Source: an uncultured Aquimarina sp. (lineage in GTDB: Bacteria > Bacteroidota > Bacteroidia > Flavobacteriales > Flavobacteriaceae). Taken from it: 64,000 nt of DNA. Numbering within the stretch: position 1 is the first letter of the stretch; each line of letters begins with the position of its first letter. The stretch spans positions 186,001 through 250,000 of the forward strand of contig CANLOW010000002.1 in the NCBI GenBank assembly GCA_947493035.1. The letters are read 5' to 3'. The notes under the pieces are model-generated. The model worked only from the letters and a program-made list of their open reading frames with translations, was not told the DNA's origin and made no database searches. The translations under genes were made by a program, and so were the position numbers. This document shows positions 17,477 through 26,564 of this stretch, one piece after another.

Positions 17477-18922
17477 ATGAAAAAGCTATTATCATTATTA
17501 TTAGTCGGAATCCTTGGTGGTGTTTCCGCATTATTGATTCAAAAATATATTATTAAAAACCCTAAAAAAGATGTGGATGTGGTTACTGTATCTGATGCCC
17601 AACCTACTTCATTTACGGTAAGTGATTCTACAACCAATTCTCCGCAACAAGTTACTTATACATCAAACAACTTAGCTGCAGCAACGAATATAGATTTTAC
17701 GGTAGCTGCTGAAAATACAGTAAACGCTGTAGTACACGTTAAAAACGTAACGACTTACAGACGTCCTAGAAATTACATGGACTATCTACGTAATGGAGGT
17801 GTATTAGAAAAAGCCATTACTGGAGCTGGTTCAGGAGTTATTATTACCGAAGACGGATACATTGTTACCAATAATCATGTTATTAAAGGAGCTTCGGAGA
17901 TTAAAGTAACCTTAAATAACAATCGAACATACAACGCAAAAATTATCGGTACAGAACCCATTGCTGATATTGCCGTTTTAAAAATTGAACATGAAGGTGA
18001 AACTTTTGACTATGTCCCTTTTGGAGACTCTGATGCTACCAAAATTGGAGAATGGGTACTAGCCGTTGGAAATCCATTTAATTTAACTTCAACCGTTACC
18101 GCAGGTATTATTAGTGCTAAAGCGCGTGATTTAGATGAAAATGACACCAACCTACAATCTTTTATACAAACTGACGCTGCTATTAACCCGGGAAATTCTG
18201 GAGGTGCCTTGGTAAATACTAAAGGTGAATTGATAGGAATTAATACAGCGATTACTTCTCAAACTGGAAGCTATATCGGATATGCTTTTGCTGTACCTTC
18301 AAATCATGCAAAAAAAATTGTTCAAGATCTTCTGGAATATGGTGATGTACAAAAAGGAATTTTAGGTATTAAAGGAGGTACGCTTAACGAAAAAGCGGCC
18401 AACGAACTTGGTCTTGATTATTTAAGAGGTGTATATGTATCTGAAGTTACACCTGATAGTGGGGCCGATAAAGCTGGTATAAAACCTGGAGATATTGTTA
18501 TTGATATTGATGGTAATGCAATCAACAAGTTTGAAGATTTAGCCGCATATATTAATACAAAACGCCCTAATGACATCCTAAATGTAAGATTGCAACGAAA
18601 ACAAAAACAATTGACATTACCAGTTGCTTTGACTTTATATCAAGTATATGCTATTAAAGATGTTGGTGTCGAAATTACGAATGCCACCTCAGAAGAGCTT
18701 TCAAAGTTCGGAACAAAACATGGCGTTAAAATAACAAGAGCACTTACCAAATCTATGCAAGGATATGGTTTAAAAGGTATCATTATTACAGAAATTGATA
18801 AACAAAAAGTAAGCTCTGTTGCTGATGTAAAACGTATTATTAAAAACAAGGATGAGCAGGAAGATATCGTGGTAACATTTCTAGATACTTCGGGTGAAAA
18901 AAAACATTTTATTTTTAACTAA
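17477..18922 (+). CDS. Do/DegP (HtrA) family periplasmic serine protease
   Basis: 481 aa. An N-terminal anchor (MKKLLSLLLVGILGGVSALLI) places it in the periplasm. The trypsin-like domain has the full triad: H134 in TNNHVIKG, D164 in IADIAVLKI, and S241 in NPGNSGGAL. A first PDZ domain follows (~290-385: GILGIKGGTLNEK, VSEVTPDSGADKAGIKPGDIVIDIDG) and a second PDZ-like domain extends to the C-terminus. It degrades or refolds misfolded envelope proteins. The gene is a single transcription unit ending at a strong terminator. Confidence 0.95.
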   Translation: MKKLLSLLLVGILGGVSALLIQKYIIKNPKKDVDVVTVSDAQPTSFTVSDSTTNSPQQVTYTSNNLAAATNIDFTVAAENTVNAVVHVKNVTTYRRPRNYMDYLRNGGVLEKAITGAGSGVIITEDGYIVTNNHVIKGASEIKVTLNNNRTYNAKIIGTEPIADIAVLKIEHEGETFDYVPFGDSDATKIGEWVLAVGNPFNLTSTVTAGIISAKARDLDENDTNLQSFIQTDAAINPGNSGGALVNTKGELIGINTAITSQTGSYIGYAFAVPSNHAKKIVQDLLEYGDVQKGILGIKGGTLNEKAANELGLDYLRGVYVSEVTPDSGADKAGIKPGDIVIDIDGNAINKFEDLAAYINTKRPNDILNVRLQRKQKQLTLPVALTLYQVYAIKDVGVEITNATSEELSKFGTKHGVKITRALTKSMQGYGLKGIIITEIDKQKVSSVADVKRIIKNKDEQEDIVVTFLDTSGEKKHFIFN

Positions 18923-18950
18923 ATAGATTCTTGAAGAGTTATTTATATTT

Positions 18951-18976
18951 GCGCCCTCATTAAGGGCGCTTTTTTA
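18951..18976 (+). terminator. intrinsic terminator after htrA
   Basis: GCGCCCT (18951-18957) pairs with AGGGCGC (18963-18969) over a 5-nt loop, followed by six T. It is one of the most GC-rich stems in the window. It overlaps any start of the next gene before 19033, which supports the later start. Confidence 0.9.
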
Positions 18977-19032
18977 TGTTTAAAAAACAATATGATGAAT
19001 GGTATAGCGTTACTTTTTATAAAACAAATTCA

Positions 19033-19617
19033 ATGAAAAAATTATTTATACTCCTTACTTTTTTATGCTTTAATACTCTTTTAGCTCAAAAGAAACTTAA
19101 ATATGTTCCTAAAGACATTAGTATTAACGAACAATTTAATTTTCTATTAAAGAATTCGAATAACTACAAACAGTTTAAAGTAATTAATCAAAATTGGATC
19201 GCTACAGTAAAGAAAAATGCTGCCGATACAATTTCTGGGCTTCAAAAGGGATTATTGAAGGCTAATGTTACCATAAAAGATCAGCAAAAAACTATAGATA
19301 ATCTTAATGGGCAATTAGCAGGAGTTCAATCTAATTTGGATACTGTAAATTCTGAAAAAGAAAATATAAGTTTTTTAGGAACTCCAACAAGCAAACAAAA
19401 TTACAAAACAATCATGTGGACCATTGTTGGAATATTGATTGCTATCCTTGGTTTTTTCATTTTCAAATTTAAATCAAATCAATCTATCACTAAAGATACT
19501 TTAGAAAAGCTAAGTGATTTAGAAACTGAATTCGAAGATCACCGACGTAGAGCTTTAGAAAGAGAACAAAAAGTAATGAGAAAGCTTCAAGACGAGATTA
19601 ATAAGAATAAAAAGTAA
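19033..19617 (+). CDS. exported single-pass coiled-coil protein, hypothetical
   Basis: 194 aa from the ATG at 19033 (MKKLFILLTFLCFNTLLAQ, a good signal peptide); the upstream in-frame start lies inside the htrA terminator. After the signal there is a short domain, a coiled coil (~70-105: LLKANVTIKDQQKTIDNLNGQLAGVQSNLDTVN), one membrane segment (~128-146: MWTIVGILIAILGFFIFKF), and a charged coiled-coil tail (TLEKLSDLETEFEDHRRRALEREQKVMRKLQDE). This recurs in flavobacteria as a tRNA-synthetase-like-named hypothetical; no function is established. It sits between htrA and trmD. Confidence 0.75.
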   Translation: MKKLFILLTFLCFNTLLAQKKLKYVPKDISINEQFNFLLKNSNNYKQFKVINQNWIATVKKNAADTISGLQKGLLKANVTIKDQQKTIDNLNGQLAGVQSNLDTVNSEKENISFLGTPTSKQNYKTIMWTIVGILIAILGFFIFKFKSNQSITKDTLEKLSDLETEFEDHRRRALEREQKVMRKLQDEINKNKK

Positions 19618-19644
19618 ATTTAATATTCGTAATAGAAATATTAC

Positions 19645-19742
19645 ACCCGTTTTCGTCATTCAATGCTCGTCAAGGTATCTCATCCTACTGATTTTTATAT
19701 CTTTAATGGGAACTTAAAATAAGTTTAGGATGACGAAACTTC
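19645..19742. repeat. small element bounded by TTTCGTCAT inverted ends
   Basis: The 253-bp gap before trmD contains TTTTCGTCATTC near 19649 and GGATGACGAAACT near 19731, giving terminal inverted repeats around ~80 bp. There is no open frame inside. A MITE-like insertion is possible, but no target duplication was found. Confidence 0.35.
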
Positions 19743-19829
19743 TATTATTAGTAATTACGGATATTCATAAAAAGTAATTTTAAGTAATAAGTTTCCAACA
19801 GTAAGTAAGATATTACTCAAGAAACCGGC

Positions 19830-19868
19830 AACATACTTAATACTTAATTCATAATACTTCATACTATA
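19830..19868. repeat. degenerate heptad tract upstream of trmD
   Basis: CATACTTAATACTTAATTCATAATACTTCATACT is a run of the complement of the AGTAYWA unit, ending immediately before the trmD ATG, just as the arms in the his operon end near start codons. AAGTAATAAG and AGTAAGTAAG lie 40 bp upstream. Confidence 0.45.
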
Positions 19869-19870
19869 AA

Positions 19871-20548
19871 ATGAGACTAGATATTATTAGCGTTGTTCCT
19901 GATTTGATGAGAAGCCCTTTTGAAGCTTCTATAATGAAACGCGCCATAGATAAAGGTCTTGTTGAAATACATTTCCATAACCTTAGAGACTATTCGAATA
20001 CAAATTACAAACAAATTGATGACTATCAATTTGGTGGTGGTGCAGGAATGGTTATGATGGTAGAGCCTATTGATAAGTGTATTACTAAATTAAAGAGTGA
20101 ACGCGATTACGATGAGCTAATATATATGACCCCTGATGGTGAAACCTTAAATCAAGGGATTGCTAATACACTTTCGTTGAAAGGTAATATGATAATTTTG
20201 TGTGGTCACTACAAAGGAGTCGATCAACGTGTTAGAGATCATTTTATCACTAAAGAAATATCTATTGGTGATTATGTACTGTCTGGAGGTGAATTGGGGG
20301 CTATTATTCTTTGTGATGCTATAATACGCCTCATACCAGGAGTATTGGGTAATGAAACAAGTGCTTTAACCGATTCTTTTCAAGACGATTTACTAGCACC
20401 ACCGATATATACTAGACCTGCTGATTATAAGGGTTGGAAAGTTCCAGAAATTTTAACTTCTGGAAACACCCCTAAAATTGAAGAATGGCGCGAAGAACAA
20501 GCCTTACAGCGAACTAAAGAACGAAGACCTGACTTATTAGAAGACTAA
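19871..20548 (+). CDS. trmD: tRNA (guanosine(37)-N1)-methyltransferase
   Basis: 225 aa, the normal TrmD length. Methylates N1 of G37 next to the anticodon using SAM, preventing +1 frameshifts. The SPOUT knot motifs are all visible: [28 protein letters not shown] (~37-62), [14 protein letters not shown] (~113-126), [32 protein letters not shown] (~132-163), and the C-terminal [19 protein letters not shown]. It is monocistronic here, convergent with the following gene. It is not next to rpsP or rplS as in enterobacteria. Confidence 0.96.
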   Translation: MRLDIISVVPDLMRSPFEASIMKRAIDKGLVEIHFHNLRDYSNTNYKQIDDYQFGGGAGMVMMVEPIDKCITKLKSERDYDELIYMTPDGETLNQGIANTLSLKGNMIILCGHYKGVDQRVRDHFITKEISIGDYVLSGGELGAIILCDAIIRLIPGVLGNETSALTDSFQDDLLAPPIYTRPADYKGWKVPEILTSGNTPKIEEWREEQALQRTKERRPDLLED

Positions 20549-20596
20549 TAGAGAGTTAGATAATAATATACCCAAGCTTCTTCTACTGACTCTAAA

Positions 20597-22141
20597 CTAC
20601 CTTAGTTCTGCAGCTGCTTTTTCTCTAATAATATCACCTATTGGACGTTCTTCTATATTGCTTTGCAACCAAGATAAAATATCTAAATACAAAAAAGCTC
20701 TCTTCTCATAAGGGTGATTTTCATAGCGTTTTAAACGATCGTATAATTTTTTAAATTCTGCTCTTATTTTTAGAGGATTAATCTCTTGTAAATTTCTTAA
20801 AAACTTAATCATCTCTTTTTGAACCGCGTATAGATCATCCATTTTAATTAAGAATTTATAAGTATTCTTTAATTGTGATTCTAAATGCAAATCTAAACGT
20901 GCCTCATAATGGGCTACTAAACTTAAAACACGAGCAAAACACATAAGGTCTTCTCTCATTTTCAGCGATTTATTATTAATGATTCGCTCTAAATATTCAA
21001 TACACTTTTCATGATCTTCCATTCCAAAATAAAGACAAGCAATTTTGTAATAAAAAACCATTTCATGATGTGCATCAATATGATTTTTATGCTCTTCAAG
21101 TCCTTCTTCTATAGTTCCGATTAGCGGTAACCCTTTTTCAAAAGAACCTTCTAAAAAATGAAGATTTAACTTATTAGTATTTAAATACAAAAAACTAAGT
21201 GCACTAGTATTTTCATGCTGAGGAAAACCATCAGAAAGCACCATACGCTCTAGACGCTCAATTTTAAACTTTAGCTTAGAACGGTCTTTGATCAAAAACA
21301 AGGTTTCCATCAAATAATTATTCCCTTTTAAAAAGAATACCGGATTAACTGCTATCATTTTAGGTTCCTCTAGAAATAAATCTACCCATTTTGAAGCATA
21401 TTTATAAGCCCCGAGAAAATCTTGACTCATAAAACTATACCACAAATGTGATTTATATAACCACAACTTTTCTCTAAATCCTAAAATTTCCCAATCAAAA
21501 TTAGGCAAACGACCTTCAAAATAGTTCTTTAGATACTCATGCTCTTTTTCATTTTTAGCATATCCTGTTTTCAGCATTAAACCATAAAGTTGTAATGATA
21601 AATTAGATAGTCTACTAGCTATCACATTTTTCATACTCAACTCTTTAGCTTGTACCGCCAATTCGTCTGCACGACTAGATATACTCCGTGTAATATATTG
21701 AGTTTCAATTAGCTTTTCAAATTCAACAATTTCATAAGCCATATTGTTTTCTTCGTTAGATATAGCTAATAATTTAGCTTTATCTAGAATCTTCAAACTT
21801 TGCTTGTATAACCCTTTGTGATATAAAATAGCCGCAAAATCAATTTGCTCACGAATTTTAATACGCACATTTTTATGTACAGGGTTTAACCTCAAACTCG
21901 TAAGAATCTGCTTATAAAGGTGTGCTTTTAAGTTAGAAAGTTGTTGCTTTGTTACAATACCTTTCTTAACCACAGCTATTTCATCAAACTTTTCAGCTTT
22001 ATCCATATAATTGAATAATGCTAAAAATTTAGAATCATTATTCCCTCCTAGTCTTCCCACATATACTTTAAATTGACGCTTCTCTGACTTTGTCAGCGAT
22101 TTTACCAATACAAAAAGTGGGTCTTTTACCTCATTAGTCAT
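20597..22141 (-). CDS. conserved Bacteroidetes helical-repeat protein, 514 aa
   Basis: A cytoplasmic all-helical protein of 514 residues. I recognise it only as a conserved hypothetical of this phylum. The N-terminus (LFVLVKSLTKSEKRQFKVYVGRLGGNNDSKFLALFNYMDK) is the family's most conserved part. The middle and C-terminal parts contain TPR-like helix pairs (YHKGLYKQSLKILDKAKLLAI, YKIACLYFGMEDHEKCIEYLERII). There is no catalytic motif. It is convergent with trmD and divergent from leuA. A scaffold or regulatory role is only a guess. Confidence 0.8.
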   Translation of the reverse strand: MTNEVKDPLFVLVKSLTKSEKRQFKVYVGRLGGNNDSKFLALFNYMDKAEKFDEIAVVKKGIVTKQQLSNLKAHLYKQILTSLRLNPVHKNVRIKIREQIDFAAILYHKGLYKQSLKILDKAKLLAISNEENNMAYEIVEFEKLIETQYITRSISSRADELAVQAKELSMKNVIASRLSNLSLQLYGLMLKTGYAKNEKEHEYLKNYFEGRLPNFDWEILGFREKLWLYKSHLWYSFMSQDFLGAYKYASKWVDLFLEEPKMIAVNPVFFLKGNNYLMETLFLIKDRSKLKFKIERLERMVLSDGFPQHENTSALSFLYLNTNKLNLHFLEGSFEKGLPLIGTIEEGLEEHKNHIDAHHEMVFYYKIACLYFGMEDHEKCIEYLERIINNKSLKMREDLMCFARVLSLVAHYEARLDLHLESQLKNTYKFLIKMDDLYAVQKEMIKFLRNLQEINPLKIRAEFKKLYDRLKRYENHPYEKRAFLYLDILSWLQSNIEERPIGDIIREKAAAELR

Positions 22142-22252
22142 TGTAAGAAAAAAACTTTAAATCCCTTTATTTACAAGGGTTTTGAGTAATTATCAAAAAA
22201 CTAACCGTTGTAACAATTTGTAAACTTGATTAGCTTTAAGACTATAAAAATA

Positions 22253-22260
22253 TACATTTG
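22253..22260 (+). promoter_or_regulatory. leuA -7 box TACATTTG
   Basis: An exact TAnnTTTG match 28 bp upstream of the leuA ATG. The best upstream TTG (22226-22228) gives a 24-bp spacer, slightly long. No leucine-rich leader peptide was found in the 147-bp upstream gap. Confidence 0.5.
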
Positions 22261-22288
22261 ATATTACTATTAAAAGCTAACACAAGTA

Positions 22289-23440
22289 ATGAGCGATAAT
22301 AAAGTCCAAATTTTTGATACCACATTAAGAGACGGAGAACAAGTCCCTGGATGTAAATTGAACACTGAACAAAAATTAATCATTGCTGAGCGTTTAGATC
22401 TTTTAGGCGTTGATATCATCGAAGCTGGTTTCCCTGTTTCTAGCCCAGGAGATTTTAATTCGGTTACAGAGATTACTAAAATTGTAAAAAATGCTACTGT
22501 TTGTGGATTAACCAGAGCCGTAGAAAATGATATTAAAGTAGCCGCTGAAGCTTTAAAATATGCTGTTCGACCACGTATACATACCGGAATCGGTACTTCA
22601 GATTCACATATTCAACATAAATTCAAAACCACTCGTGATAAAATTATTGAACGTGGTGTTGCTGCAGTAAAATATGCAAAAAGTTTTGTAGAAGATGTAG
22701 AGTTTTATGCTGAAGATGCTGGACGTACAGACAATGTATTCTTAGCACAAGTATGTGAAGCTATGGTAGCTGCTGGTGCAACGGTTCTTAATATTCCTGA
22801 TACAACAGGATATTGCTTACCTGAAGAATATGGGGCTAAGATTAAGTATTTAAAAGAAAACGTAAAAGGAATTCATAATGTAACCTTATCTTGTCATTGC
22901 CATAATGACCTTGGTTTAGCTACGGCTAACTCTATATCTGGTGTAATAAATGGTGCTAGACAAATTGAGTGTACCATTAATGGTATTGGTGAACGCGCAG
23001 GAAACACTTCATTGGAAGAAGTTGTGATGATATTAAAGCAACACCCATATTTGAATCTTAATACTGATATCAACACTAAGTTATTATACGATACTAGTCG
23101 AATGGTTTCAGAAAGCATGGGAATGCCTGTACAACCAAATAAAGCTATTGTAGGATCTAATGCATTTGCACATAGTTCAGGGATACACCAAGACGGGGTA
23201 ATCAAAAACCGTGAAACTTATGAAATTATAGATCCTGCGGAAGTTGGAGTAACTGAATCTGCTATAGTATTAACAGCTCGTAGTGGTCGTGCTGCCTTAG
23301 CTTATCGTGCTAAAAAAGTAGGATACGAATTAACTAAGCTTCAATTAGATGACGTATACAAAGAGTTTTTAATCTTTGCAGATCGCAAGAAAGAAGTAAT
23401 CGATGAGGATATTCATGAAATCATGAAAAAGTTCGCATAG
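22289..23440 (+). CDS. leuA: 2-isopropylmalate synthase, short form
   Basis: 383 aa. Condenses acetyl-CoA with 2-oxoisovalerate, the committed step to leucine. TIM-barrel signatures: [18 protein letters not shown] at the N-terminus (metal Asp in TLRDGEQ), [16 protein letters not shown] (~200-215, the H-x-H metal ligands), and [17 protein letters not shown] (~236-252). As usual in flavobacteria it ends soon after the subdomains and has no C-terminal LeuA allosteric domain, so leucine feedback through that domain is absent. A terminator separates it from the leuB-like gene; leuC and leuD are not nearby. Confidence 0.93.
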   Translation: MSDNKVQIFDTTLRDGEQVPGCKLNTEQKLIIAERLDLLGVDIIEAGFPVSSPGDFNSVTEITKIVKNATVCGLTRAVENDIKVAAEALKYAVRPRIHTGIGTSDSHIQHKFKTTRDKIIERGVAAVKYAKSFVEDVEFYAEDAGRTDNVFLAQVCEAMVAAGATVLNIPDTTGYCLPEEYGAKIKYLKENVKGIHNVTLSCHCHNDLGLATANSISGVINGARQIECTINGIGERAGNTSLEEVVMILKQHPYLNLNTDINTKLLYDTSRMVSESMGMPVQPNKAIVGSNAFAHSSGIHQDGVIKNRETYEIIDPAEVGVTESAIVLTARSGRAALAYRAKKVGYELTKLQLDDVYKEFLIFADRKKEVIDEDIHEIMKKFA

Positions 23441-23471
23441 TATTTGGCTTAGTTCTAAATAAAGACATTTC

Positions 23472-23502
23472 AAAAGCATAGATGAATAATCTATGCTTTT
23501 TT
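23472..23502 (+). terminator. intrinsic terminator after leuA
   Basis: AAAGCATAGAT and ATCTATGCTTT form an 11-bp stem with a short loop and six T. It lies between leuA and the leuB-like gene and so uncouples them. Confidence 0.8.
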
Positions 23503-23557
23503 CTTTTCCATTTTGTAGGAAACTACTAATTTCATGGTACGAAATGAGATTTGTGTT

Positions 23558-24673
23558 ATGAAGTTAGATATCGCGGTATTACCAGGGGACGGAATTGGTC
23601 CAGAAGTAACAGAACAATCTGTAAAAGCTTTAAAAGCAGTTGCAGAGTTTTTTAATCATGATTTTTATTTTCATGAAGCCATAGTTGGCGCCACTGCTAT
23701 TGAAAAGGAAGGGACTCCCCTACCTCAAGCAACTATAGATACTTGTAAAAAATGTGATACTGTTTTATTCGGTGCAATTGGTGATCCTAAATTTGATAAT
23801 GACCCTAATACTAATATATATCCTGAACAAGGATTATTAGGATTACGTAAAGAATTGCAATTATATGCTAACATAAGACCTGTAGTCGTATATAATTACC
23901 TTTTAAACAACTCTCCTTTAAAACCTGAAAATGTACGAGGTACCAACATATTAATATTCAGAGAACTTACTGCTGGGTTATTTTATGGTGAAAAAGGAAC
24001 AAAAGATGATGGAAAAATAGCTTTTGACGAGTGTATTTATCATGTAAGAGAAATAAAACGCATAGCTCACATAGCTTTTAAAGCTGCTAAGAGGAGAAAA
24101 AAGAAACTAACATTAGTAGATAAATCTAATGTATTAGAAACGTCTAGACTTTGGAAACGTACCGTTATGGAAATGTCTAGCGAATACCCTATGGTCAATG
24201 TAGAATTAATGTACGTTGATCAAGCTGCTGCAAAAATAATCTTAAACCCTAAAAGTTTTGATGTAATCCTAACAGCTAACTTAATTGGTGATTTCATTTC
24301 TGAAGAAGCGAGTGCATTAGTTGGTTCAAAAGGAATTATGGCCTCTGCTTCTATTGGTAGAAAATACAGCTTATTCGAGCCAATTCATGGTTCATATTCT
24401 GTAGCAACCAATAAAGGTATTGCAAATCCTGTTGGGGCTATACTTTCTGCTGTAATGTTATTAGAACATTTTTCATTGCAAGAAGAAGCAAACGCTGTTA
24501 AACGTTCTGTTATTAAAGCTATGGAACTTGATCTTACAACTGAAGATTTAAACAAGGAAAAGCCTTTAAGTACTGAAAAGATAGGTGATTTTATTGCTGA
24601 TTACATTTTAAACCCTGAAATGACGAATTTTAATATTCAAAATATATACTTAGGTCAGTCTACTATTATCTAA
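23558..24673 (+). CDS. 3-isopropylmalate dehydrogenase-like protein (divergent LeuB)
   Basis: 371 aa from the ATG at 23558 (MKLDIAVLPGDGIGPEVTEQ). Clearly in the isocitrate/isopropylmalate dehydrogenase family: GAIGDPKFDN, PEQGLLGLRKELQLYANIRPV (the LeuB-type substrate loop, E-x-x-L-L), R135 in RELTAGLFYGE, the catalytic Lys in LVDKSNVLETSRLW, and FEPIHGS..NKGIANP for NAD. Several normally invariant positions differ. The catalytic Tyr position in G-G-I-Y-F-G-E reads L-F-Y-G-E (F142). The Mg-ligand block N-x-x-G-D-x-x-S-D-E reads NLIGDFISEE (Asp to Glu at 249). The T-E-N before it reads T-A-N. It may be a paralogue with altered activity. Confidence 0.8.
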   Translation: MKLDIAVLPGDGIGPEVTEQSVKALKAVAEFFNHDFYFHEAIVGATAIEKEGTPLPQATIDTCKKCDTVLFGAIGDPKFDNDPNTNIYPEQGLLGLRKELQLYANIRPVVVYNYLLNNSPLKPENVRGTNILIFRELTAGLFYGEKGTKDDGKIAFDECIYHVREIKRIAHIAFKAAKRRKKKLTLVDKSNVLETSRLWKRTVMEMSSEYPMVNVELMYVDQAAAKIILNPKSFDVILTANLIGDFISEEASALVGSKGIMASASIGRKYSLFEPIHGSYSVATNKGIANPVGAILSAVMLLEHFSLQEEANAVKRSVIKAMELDLTTEDLNKEKPLSTEKIGDFIADYILNPEMTNFNIQNIYLGQSTII

Positions 24674-24800
24674 TAACAATTAAAAAATATTTCAGCATAA
24701 ACTCCGTGGATAATACCAATTCAAGGGTACTGAAATATTAAAAACAGTAACTTCAATAGATACCAATCGGTATAATATTTTTACAATATTATTAAACTAC

Positions 24801-24828
24801 CACCCCAAGAGAAATACCTCTTGGGGTG
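24801..24828 (+). terminator. intrinsic terminator after the leuB-like gene
   Basis: CACCCCAAGAG (24801-24811) pairs perfectly with CTCTTGGGGTG (24818-24828), then ACG and a T-run. It ends the leuB-like transcript and may also serve the convergent thioredoxin-like genes. Confidence 0.85.
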
Positions 24829-24905
24829 ACGTTTTTTCTATTCGGCCCTACAATTCAGATAAAATCATTAAAAAACTAAGAACTAAAGCAAAGTCTATAT
24901 AATTA

Positions 24906-25352
24906 TTAGAAGCGAAGTAGATTATCTAAAAAGCGAAAATGTATTGAAGGATCTCTAAGTGAACTATATGCAGAAAACCTACTAATTTCACGTCCTGAAG
25001 CTGTTAACCCAACAATTAAAGGATATGATCTTTTAGTATTAAATTTCTTTTCTAATTCTTTATTTTTCTTCAGTTGTTCTTTAGATATAACATCTACACG
25101 ATAAGGTATATCGACCAACAACAAAACAACTTCTTTAGATTTTGATCGAAATTCATCAGAATCAAAAAAATCTTGCTTCAAATGTTTACAAGGAGGACAC
25201 CAATCACTACCTGTAAAATACATCAATATAGGTTTGTTTGCTGATTTAGCGATTGTTTTCGCCGTTTCGAAATCTGTTTTCCAATCTAATGAAGCTTGAG
25301 AAAACCCAATTGAGCTTATACACAATAGAGCTATAAGAATATATCTTTTCAT
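24906..25352 (-). CDS. exported thioredoxin-family protein, tandem copy A
   Basis: 148 aa from the ATG at 25352 (MKRYILIALLCISSIGFSQA); a TTG at 25367 would add five residues. A signal peptide is followed by a thioredoxin fold with the redox motif FTGSDWCPPCKHL. This is the DUF255/thiol-disulfide type seen in periplasmic reductases (SDWC-x-x-C). It is a close paralogue of the next gene at 25378-25821, with which it shares a signal peptide, the SLDWKTDFETAK block and long identical DNA stretches. It acts in the periplasm on unknown disulfide substrates. Confidence 0.87.
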   Translation of the reverse strand: MKRYILIALLCISSIGFSQASLDWKTDFETAKTIAKSANKPILMYFTGSDWCPPCKHLKQDFFDSDEFRSKSKEVVLLLVDIPYRVDVISKEQLKKNKELEKKFNTKRSYPLIVGLTASGREISRFSAYSSLRDPSIHFRFLDNLLRF

Positions 25353-25377
25353 TATTCCTCTATTCAAATTTTATAGC

Positions 25378-25821
25378 TTAATTGGTCAATTGATCCAAAA
25401 ATTGAAAATGCCTAGAAGTATCTCTCAATGCACTATAGGCTGAAATTCTATTAATCTCTCTTCCTGAAGAAGACAATCCAACAAGAGTCGGAAATGAATT
25501 TTGAGGATTAAATTTCTTAGCTAACTCTTTATTTTTCATTAATTGTTCTTCAGAAACAATATCTTGTCTAAAAGGTATATCAACTAATAGTAATACCACT
25601 TTATTAGATTTTTTTTTAAATTCATCTGAATTAAAATAATCTTCCTTTAAATGTCTACAAGGTGCACACCAATCACTACCTGTAAAATACATCAATATAG
25701 GTTTGTTTGCTGATTTAGCAGCTATTTTAGCAGTTTCGAAATCTGTTTTCCAATCTAATGAGGCTTGTGAAAACCCAACTAAGCTGATAAATAATAAGCT
25801 TAAAAAAAATAACTTCTTCAT
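25378..25821 (-). CDS. exported thioredoxin-family protein, tandem copy B
   Basis: 147 aa. Signal peptide MKKLFFLSLLFISLVGFSQA, then a thioredoxin domain with FTGSDWCAPCRHL as active site (C-A-P-C instead of C-P-P-C in copy A). C-terminal landmarks NPQNSFPTLVGLSSSGREI correspond to the cis-Pro region (FPTLV). It is 25 bp upstream of copy A on the same strand, so both are transcribed together. Sequence identity with copy A is highest in the first half, where about 50 bp are identical, suggesting recent duplication or gene conversion. Confidence 0.87.
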   Translation of the reverse strand: MKKLFFLSLLFISLVGFSQASLDWKTDFETAKIAAKSANKPILMYFTGSDWCAPCRHLKEDYFNSDEFKKKSNKVVLLLVDIPFRQDIVSEEQLMKNKELAKKFNPQNSFPTLVGLSSSGREINRISAYSALRDTSRHFQFLDQLTN

Positions 25822-25879
25822 ACTTTTATCTAAAAGGTTAATTACACCTTTACAATTTTCTTGCCAATATATAAAATCT

Positions 25880-26500
25880 CTAATATATCTTTTTAATTAT
25901 TTCATTAATTGGTCGTCTTACTTTACTTCTTACAGCTGATTTATCATTTTCATCTCGATAACCAATAGGCAATAAAAGTACTGAAGAAACTCCTTCTTGT
26001 CCTAAATTCAAAATTTCATCTACCTCACTAGGTACAAAACCTTCCATAGGACAAGCATCTATTTTCATTGAAGCGCATACCGTCATCAGGTTTCCTAATG
26101 CGATATAAGCCTGATTTACAGCCCATTGCTCTATATTTTCAGCTGACTGTCCTGAAAAACGATCTTGTATAATATCTTTATAAGCTAAAATACCCTTATT
26201 TTTTTCAGGAAAAAGTTCAAAATAATTATCTATGAACGTAGCATCTACAGTGCTTTCTATACATATCACTAAAATATGTGATGCTGAGCCAACTTGCGCT
26301 TGATTCATTGCTGCATTCTGCAATTTCATCTGAATAGCTTTATCCTTTACTACATACATTTTGATAGGTTGCAACCCATAAGATGTAGCTGTTAAATTAA
26401 AAGCATCGCACAAAATATCAATATCCGATTCTGAAATTGTACTTCCATTATCAAATTTCTTAGTTGCATATCTCCATTTTAAGCCCTCAATTACGTTCAT
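25880..26500 (-). CDS. NAD(P)H-dependent nitroreductase-family oxidoreductase
   Basis: 206 aa, FMN-dependent nitroreductase fold of the NfsB type: WRYATKKFDNGSTISESDIDILCDAFNLTATSYGLQPIKMYVVKD at the N-terminus (R-Y-A-T-K-x-F and S-Y-G-L-Q-P-x-x flavin contacts), NQAYIALGNLMTVCASMKIDACPMEGF (~129-155), then LLPIGYRDENDKSAVRSKVRRP at the end. Members reduce quinones or nitro compounds or dihydropteridines. Single gene downstream of the NhaC-type gene, with a 64-bp gap. The natural substrate is not predictable. Confidence 0.92.
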   Translation of the reverse strand: MNVIEGLKWRYATKKFDNGSTISESDIDILCDAFNLTATSYGLQPIKMYVVKDKAIQMKLQNAAMNQAQVGSASHILVICIESTVDATFIDNYFELFPEKNKGILAYKDIIQDRFSGQSAENIEQWAVNQAYIALGNLMTVCASMKIDACPMEGFVPSEVDEILNLGQEGVSSVLLLPIGYRDENDKSAVRSKVRRPINEIIKKIY

Positions 26501-26564
26501 CTATTTTCAAAATTATTTCTTCTTAATAAAAACTAATAAGCTTTCAAAGGTAAGCATGCGTCAG

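Noticed and set aside
22142-22288. Leucine leader-peptide attenuator upstream of leuA
   Set aside because: No short ORF with Leu codons and no terminator with U-run on the plus strand; the small AAATCCCTT/AAGGGTTT stem is not followed by a leader ORF.
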